Assembly (NCBI GenBank): GCA_007125005.1
Contig: SLDY01000154.1
Location: 1 to 36,015, forward strand
Direction of reading: 5' to 3'
DNA: 36,015 bases
DNA from: Natronohydrobacter sp.
Lineage (GTDB): Bacteria; Pseudomonadota; Alphaproteobacteria; Rhodobacterales; Rhodobacteraceae
Part shown: one piece after another, positions 7,665 through 15,571 of the stretch
Numbering within the stretch: the first letter of the stretch is position 1
Layout of the letters: every line of letters begins with the position of its first letter
The notes under the pieces: model-generated
What the model was told of the DNA's origin: nothing
Seen by the model: only the letters and a program-made list of their open reading frames with translations
The model's database searches: none
Position numbers and translations under genes: made by a program

Positions 7665-8622
7665 CGATCAGGGCCTTTTTCAGCCGTGCCCATTCTGCTT
7701 CTGTTCCCGGCAAGCCCAGTCGCAGCCAGTGTGCATCATAAGAGAAACGGCGGCTCCAGATCCCGTGGCATGCAAGCTGGTGTTGTGACTGTGCCGCGTC
7801 AGGTGTCGCGAAGGTACGAAACAGCGCACAGCCCCCGACCAATGCCCATCCTGCGTGCGCGGTAAACGCGTCGAGGCGTGTGGCCTCAGTGGTAAGCCGC
7901 TGTATCGTTGCCTCACGCCACGCTGTGTCTGCCAGTGCGACCGAGCCTATGGCAACCGCAGGCCCGCTCACAGCCCAAGGGCCGGCAAGCAGGCGTAACC
8001 GAGCAAGCGTTTCAGGCCCCGCCAGCACAAACCCAAGACGTAGCCCCGCAAGGCCATAAAACTTACCGAAAGAACGCAGGATCACGACACGCTCACCCAA
8101 GCCCGCCAGTTCAGGCGCGAGCGAAAGCGCAGGGACGGCATCGACAAAGCTTTCATCGATCACCAGCCTGCCCACATCCTGCGCCAGATCTTTCAAGGCA
8201 GTGGTGGCAAAGACGCGGCCATCTGGGTTGTTGGGGTTCACAACGATGGCCAGATCAGCACCCGCCATCGCATCGAGGTCACGCACATGCGTCACCTGCC
8301 AGCCCTGCCCTGCCAGTGCTGCGGCATATTCGTTATAACTCGGGCTAAGCACCGCAGCGCGCCCGGGGACATCGAGGCGCGGGATAAGCTGGACCGCAGC
8401 CTGTGCCCCGGACAGCGCAAGCGCGCACGGCGCCCCATAGGCGCGTGCAGCGACCCGTTCGAGTGTAGCGATGTCCTTTGCCATCGGCAGGCAGGCCCAG
8501 ACTTCTTGAGCGATCTCGGGCAATGGATAGGGCGCACGATTAATACCCGTCGAGAGGTCGATCCAGTCCGCGCGCCCGTAAAGTGCCTGTGCACGGTCCA
8601 GATCCCCACCATGATGCTGCAT
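7660..8622 (-). CDS. cobC: L-threonine-O-3-phosphate decarboxylase, CobC/CobD type
   Basis: PLP enzyme that decarboxylates L-threonine phosphate to (R)-1-aminopropan-2-ol O-phosphate, the linker attached by CbiB. It has fold-type I aminotransferase features: an N-terminal HHGGDLDRAQALYG and IDLSTGINRAPYPLP (hallmark of the CobC group), LALSGAQAAVQLIPRL, VVNPNNPDGRVF, DESFVD, and the PLP-lysine segment SFGKFYGLAGLRLGFVLAG. The start ATG (8620-8622) directly abuts the cbiB stop, so the two are co-transcribed. The kinase gene supplying its substrate lies two genes upstream in the same operon. Length 320 aa is normal. This corresponds to bluC in the Rhodobacter capsulatus nomenclature, as I recall it. 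Confidence 0.92.
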   Translation of the reverse strand: MQHHGGDLDRAQALYGRADWIDLSTGINRAPYPLPEIAQEVWACLPMAKDIATLERVAARAYGAPCALALSGAQAAVQLIPRLDVPGRAAVLSPSYNEYAAALAGQGWQVTHVRDLDAMAGADLAIVVNPNNPDGRVFATTALKDLAQDVGRLVIDESFVDAVPALSLAPELAGLGERVVILRSFGKFYGLAGLRLGFVLAGPETLARLRLLAGPWAVSGPAVAIGSVALADTAWREATIQRLTTEATRLDAFTAHAGWALVGGCALFRTFATPDAAQSQHQLACHGIWSRRFSYDAHWLRLGLPGTEAEWARLKKALID

Positions 8623-9564
8623 TCACACCCCCATTAGCCCAAGGGCCAATAGCCCTGCCGCGATCAGAACCATACTGCGCAAGTAAAGCGCAAGTCCCCG
8701 CGTCAAGTCATGTGGTGCGGGATCAGGGGCGGTGCCATTCAGCCATGGCTCTTTCGCGATCCTGTCGGCATAGATGCGGGGCCCCGAGAGCCGCAAGCCA
8801 AGCCCACCTGCCATTGCCGCTTCGGCCCAGCCTGCGTTTGGTGAGCGATGCGCGCGCGCATCGCGCCACATCACCTTCAATGCGCCCAGCGGGCGCAGTG
8901 AGGTAAGCGCCAGAGCCAGTGCTGTCAGCCGAGCAGGCAGCCAGTTCGCGACATCATCAAGCCGCGCGGCGAATTTGCCGAAATATTCGTAGCGCGCATT
9001 GCGATGACCGATCATCGAATCAAGGGTGTTGATCGCCTTATAGGCTGCGATACCCGGCAGTCCGGCGATGATTCCCCAGAATAGCGGGGCCACAACTCCG
9101 TCCGAGGTGTTCTCCGCAAGCGATTCAAGTGCTGCGCGCCCAACAGCCGCTCCATCAAGGGCCGCAGGATCGCGCCCCACAATCATCGCAACAGCCTTGC
9201 GCGCGGCTTTCAGATCGCCTGCTTGCAAGGGGCGCGCCACAGCGGCAACATGCTCATGCAGCGAACGGCTTGCGATCAGCGGCCATGCGATGATCCCGCC
9301 AATCAGCACACCTACACCCCCTTGCGGCAGCGCGAGTTGCAAAACGATCGCCGGGATCGACGCGGCAAGGATCACGAGCAGACTTACCCCCATGCCTGCC
9401 CAGAACCGCACCCGCGCCGCGCCGTGGTTCCAGCGCTGCTCCGCCCAAGCTATCAGTCCGCCAAGCCATGTTACCGGATGGCCAATGCGGGTGTAGAACC
9501 GCGCAGGCCATCCAAAGGCTGCGTCCATGACCAATGCAACCAGCATCATAAAGCCCAGGCTCAT
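8623..9564 (-). CDS. cbiB: Adenosylcobinamide-phosphate synthase CbiB/CobD
   Basis: Inner-membrane enzyme that joins aminopropanol phosphate to adenosylcobyric acid. Family marks are the N-terminal LVMDAAFGWPARFYTRIGHPVTWLGGLI, the central LAENTSDGVVAPLFWGIIAGLPGIAAYKAINTLDSMIGH region, and FGKFAARLDDVANWLPARLTAL. Several hydrophobic helices are present. ATG 9564 overlaps the upstream bluE stop by 4 bp, and its own stop touches the cobC start. In this cluster it is the step where corrinoid cut by CbiZ would be rebuilt. Length 313 aa is standard. Confidence 0.94.
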   Translation of the reverse strand: MSLGFMMLVALVMDAAFGWPARFYTRIGHPVTWLGGLIAWAEQRWNHGAARVRFWAGMGVSLLVILAASIPAIVLQLALPQGGVGVLIGGIIAWPLIASRSLHEHVAAVARPLQAGDLKAARKAVAMIVGRDPAALDGAAVGRAALESLAENTSDGVVAPLFWGIIAGLPGIAAYKAINTLDSMIGHRNARYEYFGKFAARLDDVANWLPARLTALALALTSLRPLGALKVMWRDARAHRSPNAGWAEAAMAGGLGLRLSGPRIYADRIAKEPWLNGTAPDPAPHDLTRGLALYLRSMVLIAAGLLALGLMGV

Positions 9565-10346
9565 GCCCCCGCCCCTGTCGTGAAGCAGAAGACATGCGTC
9601 AACCCAGCCTCACGCAGTGCATCGCGGCCGTGATGTGGCACAGTGCCGGGTGCGAAGATCAGCCCGCGCGCAGCGCCTGTATGCGCGCGCACCCAGCCAA
9701 GCGCCCCCAGGGCGCGCGCAAGATCTGGCATCGGGTCCGAGGCAGGGCCGCGCAGCGCGGTTGTGCGCTCGGCAGAAAGGCTAGCTAGTCGTGCGGCTTG
9801 CGCGAGATCGGGACCATTACGCCACTCTGCGACAAGATCCTCGATGTCGGGAAAATCCATATCTGTCGGGTTCGTCATTACAGCAGGGCCACTAAAACCA
9901 CCAAGAATATCGGCAGTTGGCGGGCGTAGGGCATCTGCGACCACTTGTGCGCGGCGCGAGGCCCAGATCACGGTGTCAGGCATCGCCAGCATCAGGGGAT
10001 CACTCGCGCCCTCGACAAGCAGACAGGCCTGGGCGATCTGATGCTCGTCCGCGCCAACGGCACGCGCCAACGCGACAAGCGCCGCAGTGGACATGCCCGC
10101 CCCCATGCCCGGTGGCAGATCAGCCTCCAGCGTTATCCTCCCGCGCCGAAGCTTGCCTAGCGCGTGCAAGAACGCCTGCGCGCGCTCCTGATCCAGCAGT
10201 GGCGCTGACTGGATGATCTGCAGATCTGGTGCATCCTGCCATGCGGCGCGCACGCCGCGGATGGGGCAAGCCAGAGTAACCAGCACGACATCACCGCCCA
10301 TAAGGCCCTGTATCCATTCGCCAAAATGCCCTGCAACACAGATCAT
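9561..10346 (-). CDS. bluE: L-threonine kinase, BluE/PduX type (GHMP family)
   Basis: Phosphorylates free L-threonine to give the CobC substrate. The N-terminal MICVAGHFGEWIQG is characteristic of PduX/BluE proteins. The GHMP ATP-binding loop is LPPGMGAGMSTAALVALARA at about residues 69-88, and the C-terminal GGFSGPAVMT and GLIFAPG segments fit the same fold. ATG 10346 is chosen because it gives the family N-terminus and sits 4 bp after the phosphatase stop. The longer frame to 10583 is antisense-like sequence inside the phosphatase gene. BluE is described as the dedicated L-threonine kinase of Rhodobacterales. The 261 aa length is consistent. The stop overlaps the cbiB start (ATGA). Confidence 0.85.
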   Translation of the reverse strand: MICVAGHFGEWIQGLMGGDVVLVTLACPIRGVRAAWQDAPDLQIIQSAPLLDQERAQAFLHALGKLRRGRITLEADLPPGMGAGMSTAALVALARAVGADEHQIAQACLLVEGASDPLMLAMPDTVIWASRRAQVVADALRPPTADILGGFSGPAVMTNPTDMDFPDIEDLVAEWRNGPDLAQAARLASLSAERTTALRGPASDPMPDLARALGALGWVRAHTGAARGLIFAPGTVPHHGRDALREAGLTHVFCFTTGAGA

Positions 10347-10350
10347 GCGT

Positions 10351-10941
10351 TCACACTGACCCTGCGACCTGAATGATGGAAAATCCATCGGGCAGGCAGC
10401 GCAACCGCGTAACCGAGAGCGGCGCGATCTCGAAAGCCAAGGCGGCAGCGACATCCTCAAGCGCCAGAGCCAGGGCCGCGCGGGCCGTTCCGGCATGGGC
10501 GACGACGACGACCGGGCCACCGGCCCGCGCCAGATCGGACAACTCGCGCAAAGCAGGGTGCACACGCGCGACCATCGCCGCAAAGCTCTCGCCTTCGGGG
10601 GCTGCGATTTCCGCTAGCTCTGCGCGGCTCAGCTTGCCAAGATCGGGCAGTTCTTCATAGCCAACACCTTCGTGTACACCGAAATCCTGCTCCCAGAGCC
10701 GTGCATCGAAGCGAAACTCTGCCTCTGGCCAGATCGCTGCAACTGTCTGTTGACAGCGCAGCGCAGGACTACAAAGGATTTCGCGCTGCGCCCCTAGCCT
10801 AGCATTCAATAGTTGCGCCGCAGCAGGATCGATCTGCGCAGGCACATCGCGTCGCCCGGCCAAGCGCCCTTGGGTCACAGCCGGCGCGTGCCGGATCACC
10901 ACCAATTCGCCATGCCCCAATACCTGCATCAGACTTCCCAT
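10351..10941 (-). CDS. Histidine phosphatase, probable alpha-ribazole phosphatase
   Basis: Branch-1 histidine phosphatase fold. The phospho-acceptor motif is VVIRHAPAVTQGRLAGRRDVPA with His18, where the usual RHG is RHA. Next come LCSPALRCQQTVAAI, the acidic partner in LWEQDFGVHEG, GESFAAMVARV, and the second catalytic His in VVVVAHAGTARAAL. In the B12 pathway CobC-type phosphatases remove the phosphate from alpha-ribazole phosphate or adenosylcobalamin phosphate. It heads the leftward bluE-cbiB-cobC operon, the position of bluF in R. capsulatus as I remember it. ATG 10941 is taken as the start and ATG 10929 is possible; neither has a strong ribosome-binding site. A general phosphoglycerate-mutase-like role cannot be excluded. 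Confidence 0.8.
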   Translation of the reverse strand: MGSLMQVLGHGELVVIRHAPAVTQGRLAGRRDVPAQIDPAAAQLLNARLGAQREILCSPALRCQQTVAAIWPEAEFRFDARLWEQDFGVHEGVGYEELPDLGKLSRAELAEIAAPEGESFAAMVARVHPALRELSDLARAGGPVVVVAHAGTARAALALALEDVAAALAFEIAPLSVTRLRCLPDGFSIIQVAGSV

Positions 10942-10971
10942 TTCCGAGTCTCTGTGCTTTCTCACGAACCT

Positions 10972-11490
10972 ATGGCAAAGTCGATTCTGATAACAGGTGG
11001 TGCGCGCTCTGGGAAAAGCTCGTTGGCCGAGGCGAAGACCCTCACGCTGGGTCAGCCTGCGATCTATATTGCAACAGCTGAAGCCAATGATGCCGAAATG
11101 AGCGATCGCATCGCGCAGCATCAGGCGCGGCGCGGGCCGGAATGGCGCACACTGCAAGAGCCACTTGAGCTATGCGCGGCCTTGCGTGAGAGCGACAGCG
11201 CGCCCCGGCTCGTCGATTGCATCACGCTCTGGCTCAGCAATCTGATTTTTGCAGAGCAAGACTGGGAAACCGAAGTTGCCGCACTTTGCGCCTTGATCCC
11301 GACACTGACCGCCCCGGTGATTCTGGTCACGAATGAGGTGGGTGCCGGGATCGTACCGGAAAACGCACTTGCGCGGCGCTTTCGTGACATTGCGGGCTGG
11401 ACCAATCAACGCCTTGGTGACACTTGTGACGAGGTCTGGCTCTGCGTCGCGGGCCAGCCCTTGAAAATCAAACCTGCTGGATATCCATGA
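10972..11490 (+). CDS. cobU: Adenosylcobinamide kinase/guanylyltransferase CobU (CobP)
   Basis: Bifunctional enzyme that phosphorylates adenosylcobinamide and converts it to adenosylcobinamide-GDP. The P-loop is TGGARSGKS at residues 8-16, followed by AIYIATAEAND, the guanylylated-His region RIAQHQARRGPEWRTLQEP, LVDCITLWLSNL and LVTNEVGAGIVPENALARRFRDIAG, all diagnostic. ATG 10972 gives the exact family start. Upstream in-frame codons lie antisense to the divergent phosphatase gene. No clear Shine-Dalgarno is visible, so the mRNA may be nearly leaderless, with a 30-bp divergent gap. The stop overlaps cobT (ATGA). Length 172 aa is normal. Confidence 0.94.
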   Translation: MAKSILITGGARSGKSSLAEAKTLTLGQPAIYIATAEANDAEMSDRIAQHQARRGPEWRTLQEPLELCAALRESDSAPRLVDCITLWLSNLIFAEQDWETEVAALCALIPTLTAPVILVTNEVGAGIVPENALARRFRDIAGWTNQRLGDTCDEVWLCVAGQPLKIKPAGYP

Positions 11491-12494
11491 TGACTGCTTT
11501 TCCCCTTGGACGCCTGGATGATGTAAACGAGCTGGATCTGCCTGAGCCTGCCGCAAGCGCGCGAGCCGCCGCGCAGGCGCGACAGATGCAATTGACCAAG
11601 CCGCCCGGATCTCTGGGGCGGCTGGAAGAGCTTGCCTGTTTCATGGCCGGATGGCAGCGCACCGAGCACCCGCGTATTGAGAAGGCACAGGCGCTTGTCT
11701 TTGCAGGCAATCACGGGGTCTGTGCGCAGGGGGTCAACCCGTTTCCGCAGGCGGTTACGGCGCTGATGGTCGAGAATTTCGCCCGCAAGGGTGCCGCGAT
11801 CAACCAGCTTTGCGATGTCGCGGATGCGACGCTGCGCGTCGTGCCGCTGGAGCTTGAGCGTCCCACCGCTGATATTACCGAAGCCCCCGCCATGAGCGCG
11901 GATGAGTGTCTGGACGCGCTCAATACTGGTGCCGCAGCCGTTGACGAGAGCGCAGACATTCTTGTGCTGGGCGAGATGGGCATCGGCAATTCCACCATTT
12001 CTGCAGCCCTTGCGCTCGCGGTATTTGGTGGCACGGCGCAGGACTGGGTCGGTCCCGGCACTGGCAGCGATGCCGCAGGGCAAGCGCATAAACGTGCGAT
12101 CATCTCGCGTGCTGTTGCGCGCCATGAAGGTCTTGCGCCGATCGGAATCCTCGCAGCCCTTGGCGGGCGTGAGCAGGCGGCGCTCTGCGGCGCTGTGCTG
12201 GCCGCGCGTCTGGCGCGAATCCCCGTCATTCTCGATGGGTTCATCTGCACTGCTGCGATTGCGCCGCTTTATGCAGCAAACCCAGCGATGCTCGATCATT
12301 GCCTTATTGGCCATCAGAGTGCCGAGCCAGGCCATGCTCGCCTTTGCGCGCGACTGGGCAAACGGCCGCTCCTTGCACTCGATATGGCACTGGGCGAAGG
12401 CACTGGCGCCGCACTTGCACTGAACGTGCTGCGGGGCGCTCTTGCCTGTCATAATGGCATGGCAACTTTTGAAGAGGCCGACATAAACGCATGA
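11487..12494 (+). CDS. cobT: Nicotinate-nucleotide-dimethylbenzimidazole phosphoribosyltransferase CobT
   Basis: Activates the lower-ligand base (normally 5,6-dimethylbenzimidazole) to alpha-ribazole phosphate using nicotinate mononucleotide. Motifs in order: TKPPGSLGRLEELA near residue 35, VFAGNHGVCAQGVNPFPQAVT, LGEMGIGNSTISAAL, GRGEQ-like GGREQAALCGAVLAA, IPVILDGFICTAAIAPL, and the C-terminal ALGEGTGAALAL carrying the catalytic Glu304. The start ATG 11487 overlaps the cobU stop; a second ATG at 11490 is also possible. The stop overlaps cobS. At 335 aa it is slightly shorter than the enterobacterial enzyme. No BluB (base synthesis) gene is in the window. Confidence 0.95.
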   Translation: MMTAFPLGRLDDVNELDLPEPAASARAAAQARQMQLTKPPGSLGRLEELACFMAGWQRTEHPRIEKAQALVFAGNHGVCAQGVNPFPQAVTALMVENFARKGAAINQLCDVADATLRVVPLELERPTADITEAPAMSADECLDALNTGAAAVDESADILVLGEMGIGNSTISAALALAVFGGTAQDWVGPGTGSDAAGQAHKRAIISRAVARHEGLAPIGILAALGGREQAALCGAVLAARLARIPVILDGFICTAAIAPLYAANPAMLDHCLIGHQSAEPGHARLCARLGKRPLLALDMALGEGTGAALALNVLRGALACHNGMATFEEADINA

Positions 12495-13246
12495 CCGCGG
12501 CGTCCATCCTGCGTGAGCTGCAGCTTGCGTTTGTGCTCCTAACCCGTCTGCCCGTGGGGAAATTGCCTGATCCGCCCCCCCCACTTGCCCGCGCAGTCTG
12601 GGCATTTCCACTGACCGGGCTCGTAACCGGTGCAATCCTGTGGTTGGTGTTCACCTATGCGCTTGCGTTCGGATCGCCCCCGCTTGTTGCCGCTTTTCTT
12701 GCGCTTGGCGCTGTGATCCTTCTCACTGGTGGGCTGCATCATGATGGCTTGGCAGATCTCGCCGATGGCTTGGGCGGCGGGCGAGACAAAGACCATGCAC
12801 TCGAGATCATGCGCGACAGCCGCATCGGCAGCTACGGGGTGCTTGCACTTGTTTTCGCGGTGACCCTGAGCGGAGCTGCCCTTGCCGAAATCGGCACAAG
12901 TCTTAGCCTGGCCGACGCTCTGCTGATTGGCGTGTCCAGTCGCCTTTACATGGTAGTTGCCATGTGGCGACTATCGCCTGCCCGCGATAACGGGCTGGGC
13001 AAACAGGTCTCGGCGGTACCTGCGCATGCCTGCTTGCCCGGGGCAACGTTGGCAATCATATTGCTCGTCTGGACCGGGGGTTTCAAACTACTTGTCTTGG
13101 GGCTGATGGCCTTGATCGCTGTCTTTCTGGCGCGACTGGCACGACAAAAAATCGGAGGGCAGACAGGCGATGTCTTGGGCGCGATCCAGAGCTCAAGCGA
13201 ATCTGCAGGCTTGATCGGTCTTGCAATGCTCGGCGCTCTGCAGTGA
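12491..13246 (+). CDS. cobS: Adenosylcobinamide-GDP ribazoletransferase (cobalamin synthase) CobS
   Basis: Integral membrane enzyme that joins adenosylcobinamide-GDP to alpha-ribazole (phosphate), the last assembly step. The N-terminal LAFVLLTRLPVG and the Asp-rich active-site motif GGLHHDGLADLADGLGGG (about residues 80-97) are diagnostic, followed by EIMRDSRIGSYGVLAL and several transmembrane helices. Near the C-terminus QTGDVLGAIQSSSESAGL matches the conserved tail. The ATGA overlap with cobT makes cobU-cobT-cobS one coupled operon. Length 251 aa is typical. A hairpin and T7 tract follow the gene. Confidence 0.95.
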   Translation: MTAASILRELQLAFVLLTRLPVGKLPDPPPPLARAVWAFPLTGLVTGAILWLVFTYALAFGSPPLVAAFLALGAVILLTGGLHHDGLADLADGLGGGRDKDHALEIMRDSRIGSYGVLALVFAVTLSGAALAEIGTSLSLADALLIGVSSRLYMVVAMWRLSPARDNGLGKQVSAVPAHACLPGATLAIILLVWTGGFKLLVLGLMALIAVFLARLARQKIGGQTGDVLGAIQSSSESAGLIGLAMLGALQ

Positions 13247-13268
13247 AATAGTCTCTTTTCCTGTCGGG

Positions 13269-13309
13269 GCAGCAGATCTGGCTTGCTGCGCGAGTGAAAC
13301 GCTTTTTTT
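13269..13309 (+). terminator. Possible terminator after cobS
   Basis: GCAGCA (13269-13274) and TGCTGC (13284-13289) form a 6-bp stem with a 9-nt loop. A weaker GCG/CGC pairing then leads directly into seven T residues (13303-13309). It lies 23 bp after cobS and separates the cobalamin operon from the sugar genes. The stem-to-T distance is not ideal. Confidence 0.45.
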
Positions 13310-13371
13310 AAAAGCCACCATGATGAAAATGAGGCAGCTTGAAAACTCCAGGTTCTGACATCGATACGCCT

Positions 13372-14367
13372 ATGGCCTCGGTCTTTGGCACGCTTCCTGA
13401 TGGTCGTGATGTCCTCCGGCTCGGGTTGCGTGGCAATGGATTGCGCATACATGTGCTCACACTCGGAGCCATCGTTCAGGATCTGCGTATGGAAGGGGTC
13501 GATCACCCGCTCGTGCTCTCGGCACCGCAGCTTGCGCCTTATATCGGGCCGATGGCATATTTCGGGGCTATGGTCGGGCGCTTTGCCAATCGCATCGGGG
13601 GAGCGGGGTTCAGCCTTGAGGGGCGGCACTACAGTCTGGCGCGCAACTGCCATGCGCAGAACTGTTTGCATGGCGGGCCTGAAGGCAGTGCGCATCAAAT
13701 CTGGGACATACGCGCACATGAGAATGACAAGCTCCGGCTCGGATTATCCATGCCTGACGGTCAGAGCGGATTTCCGGGCAAGCTGGATGTGGAGCTTGAG
13801 ATTTCGATCTGCGGGCTGGGGCTGCAATTTGAGATAACTGCAACGACGGATCGCGCCACACCGTGCAGTTTCGCGCAGCATAGCTTCTATTGCCTGGATA
13901 ACACCGGATCGATTGCACACCACCAACTTCGCATCGCTGCAAATGCCTATCTGCCGGTGAATGACGTGTTGATACCAACAGGTGAAATCCGTGCGGTTAC
14001 GACGACGGAGTTTGATTTTCGGGCATTCAGAAGCCTGAAAGATGTGGCGATCGATCACAATTTCTGCCTCTCGGATCAACGTATACCACTGCGCCCGGTT
14101 GCGTGGCTGAAAAGCGAAATTTCAGGGCTTTCACTGGAGCTTGCAACCACAGAACCGGGGTTGCAGGTTTACACCGGCCACAAGCTTCCGCGTGATGGTG
14201 TGATTGGGCCGGATGGTGCGATGCTTCCACGATACGCAGGGATTGCATTAGAGCCGCAGGTCTGGCCCGACGCGCCCAATCACACCCATTTCCCGACTTC
14301 TATCCTGCATCCGGGCGAAACATATCACCAGATCACACAAATCCGATTGCACCACGCAGGGTCTTGA
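13372..14367 (+). CDS. galM: Aldose 1-epimerase (mutarotase)
   Basis: Interconverts alpha and beta anomers of a free aldose, normally feeding a sugar dehydrogenase or kinase. The family N-terminus FGTLPDGRDVLRLGL, the YFGAMVGRFANRIGGAGF signature, NCLHGG (His100), QHSFYCLDN (His170, proposed acid), IDHNFCLS and ALEPQVWPDA (Glu294, proposed base) are all visible, so the catalytic set is complete. ATG 13372 gives a start close to homologues but has no clear ribosome-binding site. TTG 13339, with GAGG four bases upstream, would add 11 residues and is a real alternative. It converges on the LacI regulator and probably serves the sugar-oxidation genes further right. Confidence 0.88.
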   Translation: MASVFGTLPDGRDVLRLGLRGNGLRIHVLTLGAIVQDLRMEGVDHPLVLSAPQLAPYIGPMAYFGAMVGRFANRIGGAGFSLEGRHYSLARNCHAQNCLHGGPEGSAHQIWDIRAHENDKLRLGLSMPDGQSGFPGKLDVELEISICGLGLQFEITATTDRATPCSFAQHSFYCLDNTGSIAHHQLRIAANAYLPVNDVLIPTGEIRAVTTTEFDFRAFRSLKDVAIDHNFCLSDQRIPLRPVAWLKSEISGLSLELATTEPGLQVYTGHKLPRDGVIGPDGAMLPRYAGIALEPQVWPDAPNHTHFPTSILHPGETYHQITQIRLHHAGS

Positions 14368-14383
14368 GATTGATCAGCCTGCG
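14355..14383. terminator. Inverted repeat across the galM/lacI-type stop codons
   Basis: CGCAGG (14355-14360) and CCTGCG (14378-14383) pair exactly. The 17-nt interior contains both stop codons (14365-14367 and 14374-14376) and can form extra short pairs (CTTGA/TGATCAG). No T tract follows on either strand. It is a candidate bidirectional terminator shared by the convergent genes. Confidence 0.4.
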
Positions 14384-15432
14384 AGCTGTGCTTTCTTGTT
14401 CCCCGTCGCCGCCGTGCTGCGACGATAACAGGGCACGGGATTCAGAATGATGCTCTCGGCGGTCGGTCTGTCTTCAATCCGAGCGAGCAGCATCTGCGCG
14501 ACATGGGCCCCGATCTCCTGCCTCGGGGGAACGATCGTTGACAGATCGGCGACTTGTTCGGAGGTGAAATCCAGCCCACCAAACCCAATCATACGTATCT
14601 GCTCCGGCACAGAAATGCTGCGCCTTTGCGCTTCCATCAACGCACCAAGGGCCAGAATATCATTGGAGAAAACCAACCCATCAAGATCTGGTCTGCGAAT
14701 GACAATATCTGCGAATGCTCGCGCGCTGGCCGATGCACTTTGCGCATCCGCAACAACGATCTCTGGCGCGGTAACCCCGGAATGGGAATTCAGCACATCG
14801 CTATAGCCCTGCGCACGTTGGGCGGCGCGGGAATCTTTGTCGAGTTGCGCACCAATAAACGCAATCGCCTGACATCCCTGATCGATCAGATGGCGGGTCT
14901 GGAGCCGTCCGACATCGGCATGCGAAAACCCCACCATGAGATCAATCGGCTGTGGTCCGATCTCCCACATCTCCACCACGGGTACACTGCTAGCTTCCAG
15001 CATCTGCCGCGTGGAACGACTATGGCCCAACCCGGTGAGCACGATGCCCGAAGGCGACCATGACAGGAAAGTGCGCACAAGCTCTTCTTCACGTATGAGA
15101 TCGTAATTGGTATGGCCAATCAGTATCTGATATCCTTTTTCCATCAGCGCGGATTCCAACGCGCTGACGGTCTCGGCAAAAAACGAATTCACCAGTGATG
15201 GGACGATGACCCCCACCACACGCGTCGAGGCTGTTGCCAGCGCACCTGCCATACGGTTCGGGACATAGCGCAGCGCCTCGATAGCATCGCGGATGCGTGC
15301 ACGGCGGCGCGCTGATACAGAATCCGGGTCGCGCAGAAAAAGCGACACCGTTGATGCCGATACTTCCGCCACGCGCGCAACATCATTCATCGTGGTGCGC
15401 ATCGTACTGCGGCGGTTACGTGAATGCGGCAT
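14374..15432 (-). CDS. LacI-family transcriptional regulator (GntR-like)
   Basis: DNA-binding repressor responding to a carbohydrate or sugar acid. The N-terminal helix-turn-helix is TMNDVARVAEVSASTVSLFLRD, followed by the hinge helix region RYVPNRMAGALATASTRVVGVIVPSL. The rest is a type I periplasmic-binding-like effector domain, with DGLVFSNDILALGALMEAQRR and IGFGGLDFTSEQ near the C-terminus. These resemble gluconate-type GntR members of the LacI family. ATG 15432 has GGGGAGG about 5 nt upstream. Its position between galM and the TRAP genes makes it the likely regulator of this island. Candidate operators are at 15457-15466 and in the dctQ/dehydratase divergent region. The effector is unknown. 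Confidence 0.9.
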   Translation of the reverse strand: MPHSRNRRSTMRTTMNDVARVAEVSASTVSLFLRDPDSVSARRRARIRDAIEALRYVPNRMAGALATASTRVVGVIVPSLVNSFFAETVSALESALMEKGYQILIGHTNYDLIREEELVRTFLSWSPSGIVLTGLGHSRSTRQMLEASSVPVVEMWEIGPQPIDLMVGFSHADVGRLQTRHLIDQGCQAIAFIGAQLDKDSRAAQRAQGYSDVLNSHSGVTAPEIVVADAQSASASARAFADIVIRRPDLDGLVFSNDILALGALMEAQRRSISVPEQIRMIGFGGLDFTSEQVADLSTIVPPRQEIGAHVAQMLLARIEDRPTAESIILNPVPCYRRSTAATGNKKAQLAG

Positions 15433-15456
15433 GACTGCCTCCCCAAGAAAAGAAGC

Positions 15457-15466
15457 GCGCTAGCGC
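15457..15466. promoter_or_regulatory. Palindrome GCGCTAGCGC, possible autoregulatory operator
   Basis: A perfect 10-bp palindrome 25 bp upstream of the LacI-type regulator start. Many LacI-family proteins repress their own promoter by binding short GC-centred palindromes. The centre here is TA rather than the usual CG, so the assignment is tentative. Confidence 0.35.
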
Positions 15467-15503
15467 ATTGCCCTGAAATCACTGGCGAGCTTGCCAATAA
15501 TCC

Positions 15504-15547
15504 GAAAAATATCGGGCGCGGTCTGCACAATAGCTGACCGCGCCCGA
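15504..15547 (-). terminator. Rho-independent terminator of the TRAP operon
   Basis: TCGGGCGCGGTC (15512-15523) and GACCGCGCCCGA (15536-15547) are a perfect 12-bp inverted repeat with a 12-nt loop. On the minus strand the stem is followed by AT and then a T5 run (plus-strand AAAAA within 15505-15509). It lies 25 bp beyond the dctP stop and ahead of the regulator gene, so it should end the dctQ-dctM-dctP transcript. Confidence 0.85.
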
Positions 15548-15571
15548 AAAGTCATTCAGTTGAAAACCCCT

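Noticed and set aside
10347-10583. Longer N-terminus for the L-threonine kinase
   Set aside because: It overlaps the upstream phosphatase gene in another frame. The family N-terminus MICVAGHFGEW begins at 10346.
11406-12635. 409-codon open frame on the minus strand
   Set aside because: It lies antisense to cobU and cobT, which have clear family motifs. The translated sequence is Arg/Cys-rich with no recognisable domain. It is a high-GC shadow frame.
13290-13320. LacI-type operator near TGAAACGCTTTTTT upstream of galM
   Set aside because: The halves are not complementary (AAACG versus CTTTT), so it is not a real palindrome. It is better read as part of the terminator T tract.
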